From assembly GCA_023437885.1 (NCBI GenBank), contig JAEZFH010000154.1, forward strand, positions 1-22,074: a stretch of DNA of 22,074 nt, written 5' to 3'. A model generated the notes under the pieces. That model made no database searches. It worked only from the letters and a program-made list of their open reading frames with translations, and was not told the origin of the DNA. Positions 21,911 through 22,074 of this stretch are shown here, in pieces. Source of the stretch: Bacillota bacterium. GTDB taxonomy: Bacteria > Bacillota > Clostridia > Lachnospirales > Lachnospiraceae. The number at the start of each line of letters is the position of its first letter. The first letter of the stretch is position 1. Made by a program: the position numbers and the translations under genes.

Positions 21911-22074
21911 TTATTTTTGAATAACATCCATATAACTAATTTTACATACCTCATAAGGTATTTCCGTATACTGCCCTTTTTCTCCGTCAAGTAATTTCTT
22001 TAATTCATCAAACGCCTGCATGGACTTTTGATGAAAATCCTGCTTTACCGTATTCATGGCTATTTGGGTATAGC
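21911..22074 (-). CDS. LacI-family transcriptional regulator, C-terminal end only
   Basis: The last 53 residues of a protein whose 5' part lies outside the window. YTQIAMNTVKQDFHQKSMQAF fits the end of the LacI/PBP1-type sugar-binding domain (compare the usual LTTVRQP..EMG..A pattern), followed by a helix LKKLLDGEKG and the final strand TEIPYEVC. Its position ahead of malQ-glgP suggests a maltodextrin-responsive repressor of the MalR kind. The DNA-binding domain is not visible, so the family call rests on this short segment and context. Confidence 0.7.
   Translation of the reverse strand, partial: YTQIAMNTVKQDFHQKSMQAFDELKKLLDGEKGQYTEIPYEVCKISYMDVIQK

Overview
The window looks like a chromosomal segment of a low-to-mid GC, Gram-positive anaerobe, most likely a Lachnospiraceae-type clostridium. 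This is inferred from strong AGGAGG-type ribosome binding sites, σA-like promoters, compact operons ended by hairpin-plus-T-run terminators, a small Cys/Gly-rich protein resembling the clostridial 'chorion class HCB' family, and a potABCD operon preceded by an XRE-cupin regulator. I see no phage, IS element, CRISPR array, rRNA or tRNA.

Left part (1-5060): the 5' two-thirds of an S8 subtilase without a signal peptide (-), a one-domain cupin (-), a 73-residue Cys/Gly-rich protein (+), a short charged hypothetical protein (-), chorismate synthase aroC (+) with a clear promoter and a long bidirectional terminator, a 77-residue helical hypothetical protein (-), an Ant(6)-type nucleotidyltransferase (-) and a doubtful short ORF (-).

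Polyamine block (5211-9888): a near-consensus promoter, overlapping palindromes just after the predicted transcription start, then an XRE-cupin regulator and potA-potB-potC-potD, all on + and closely spaced or overlapping, ended by a strong hairpin. The layout suggests one self-regulated unit for spermidine/putrescine uptake.

Middle part (10030-13795, all -): a D-2-hydroxyacid dehydrogenase, a CDP-alcohol phosphatidyltransferase, trpS, and a HAD phosphatase. trpS has a consensus promoter about 350 nt upstream, and the resulting leader carries two different degenerate tandem repeats but no T-box sequence that I can see. A 43-nt REP-like palindromic repeat occurs twice, upstream of the phosphatidyltransferase and upstream of the HAD gene.

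Right-middle part (14320-16902, +): an unrecognised 202-residue protein, luxS with its own promoter and terminator, and an overlapping pair of unrecognised Met-rich/helical genes whose C-terminal segments resemble each other. A 250-nt convergent intergenic stretch with several hairpins follows, including one with 25-nt arms.

Right end (16936-22074, all -): a LacI-family regulator (3' end only), malQ, glgP and a GH13 alpha-amylase remnant. This is a maltodextrin/glycogen breakdown cluster with a candidate LacI-type operator before malQ. The GH13 remnant lacks a start and has apparently lost two internal blocks in frame, including the catalytic nucleophile region. No clearly new system is evident. 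The items most worth a second look are the trpS leader repeats, the GH13 double-deletion remnant, the hairpin cluster at 16.7-16.9 kb, and the paired unknown genes at 15.7-16.7 kb.
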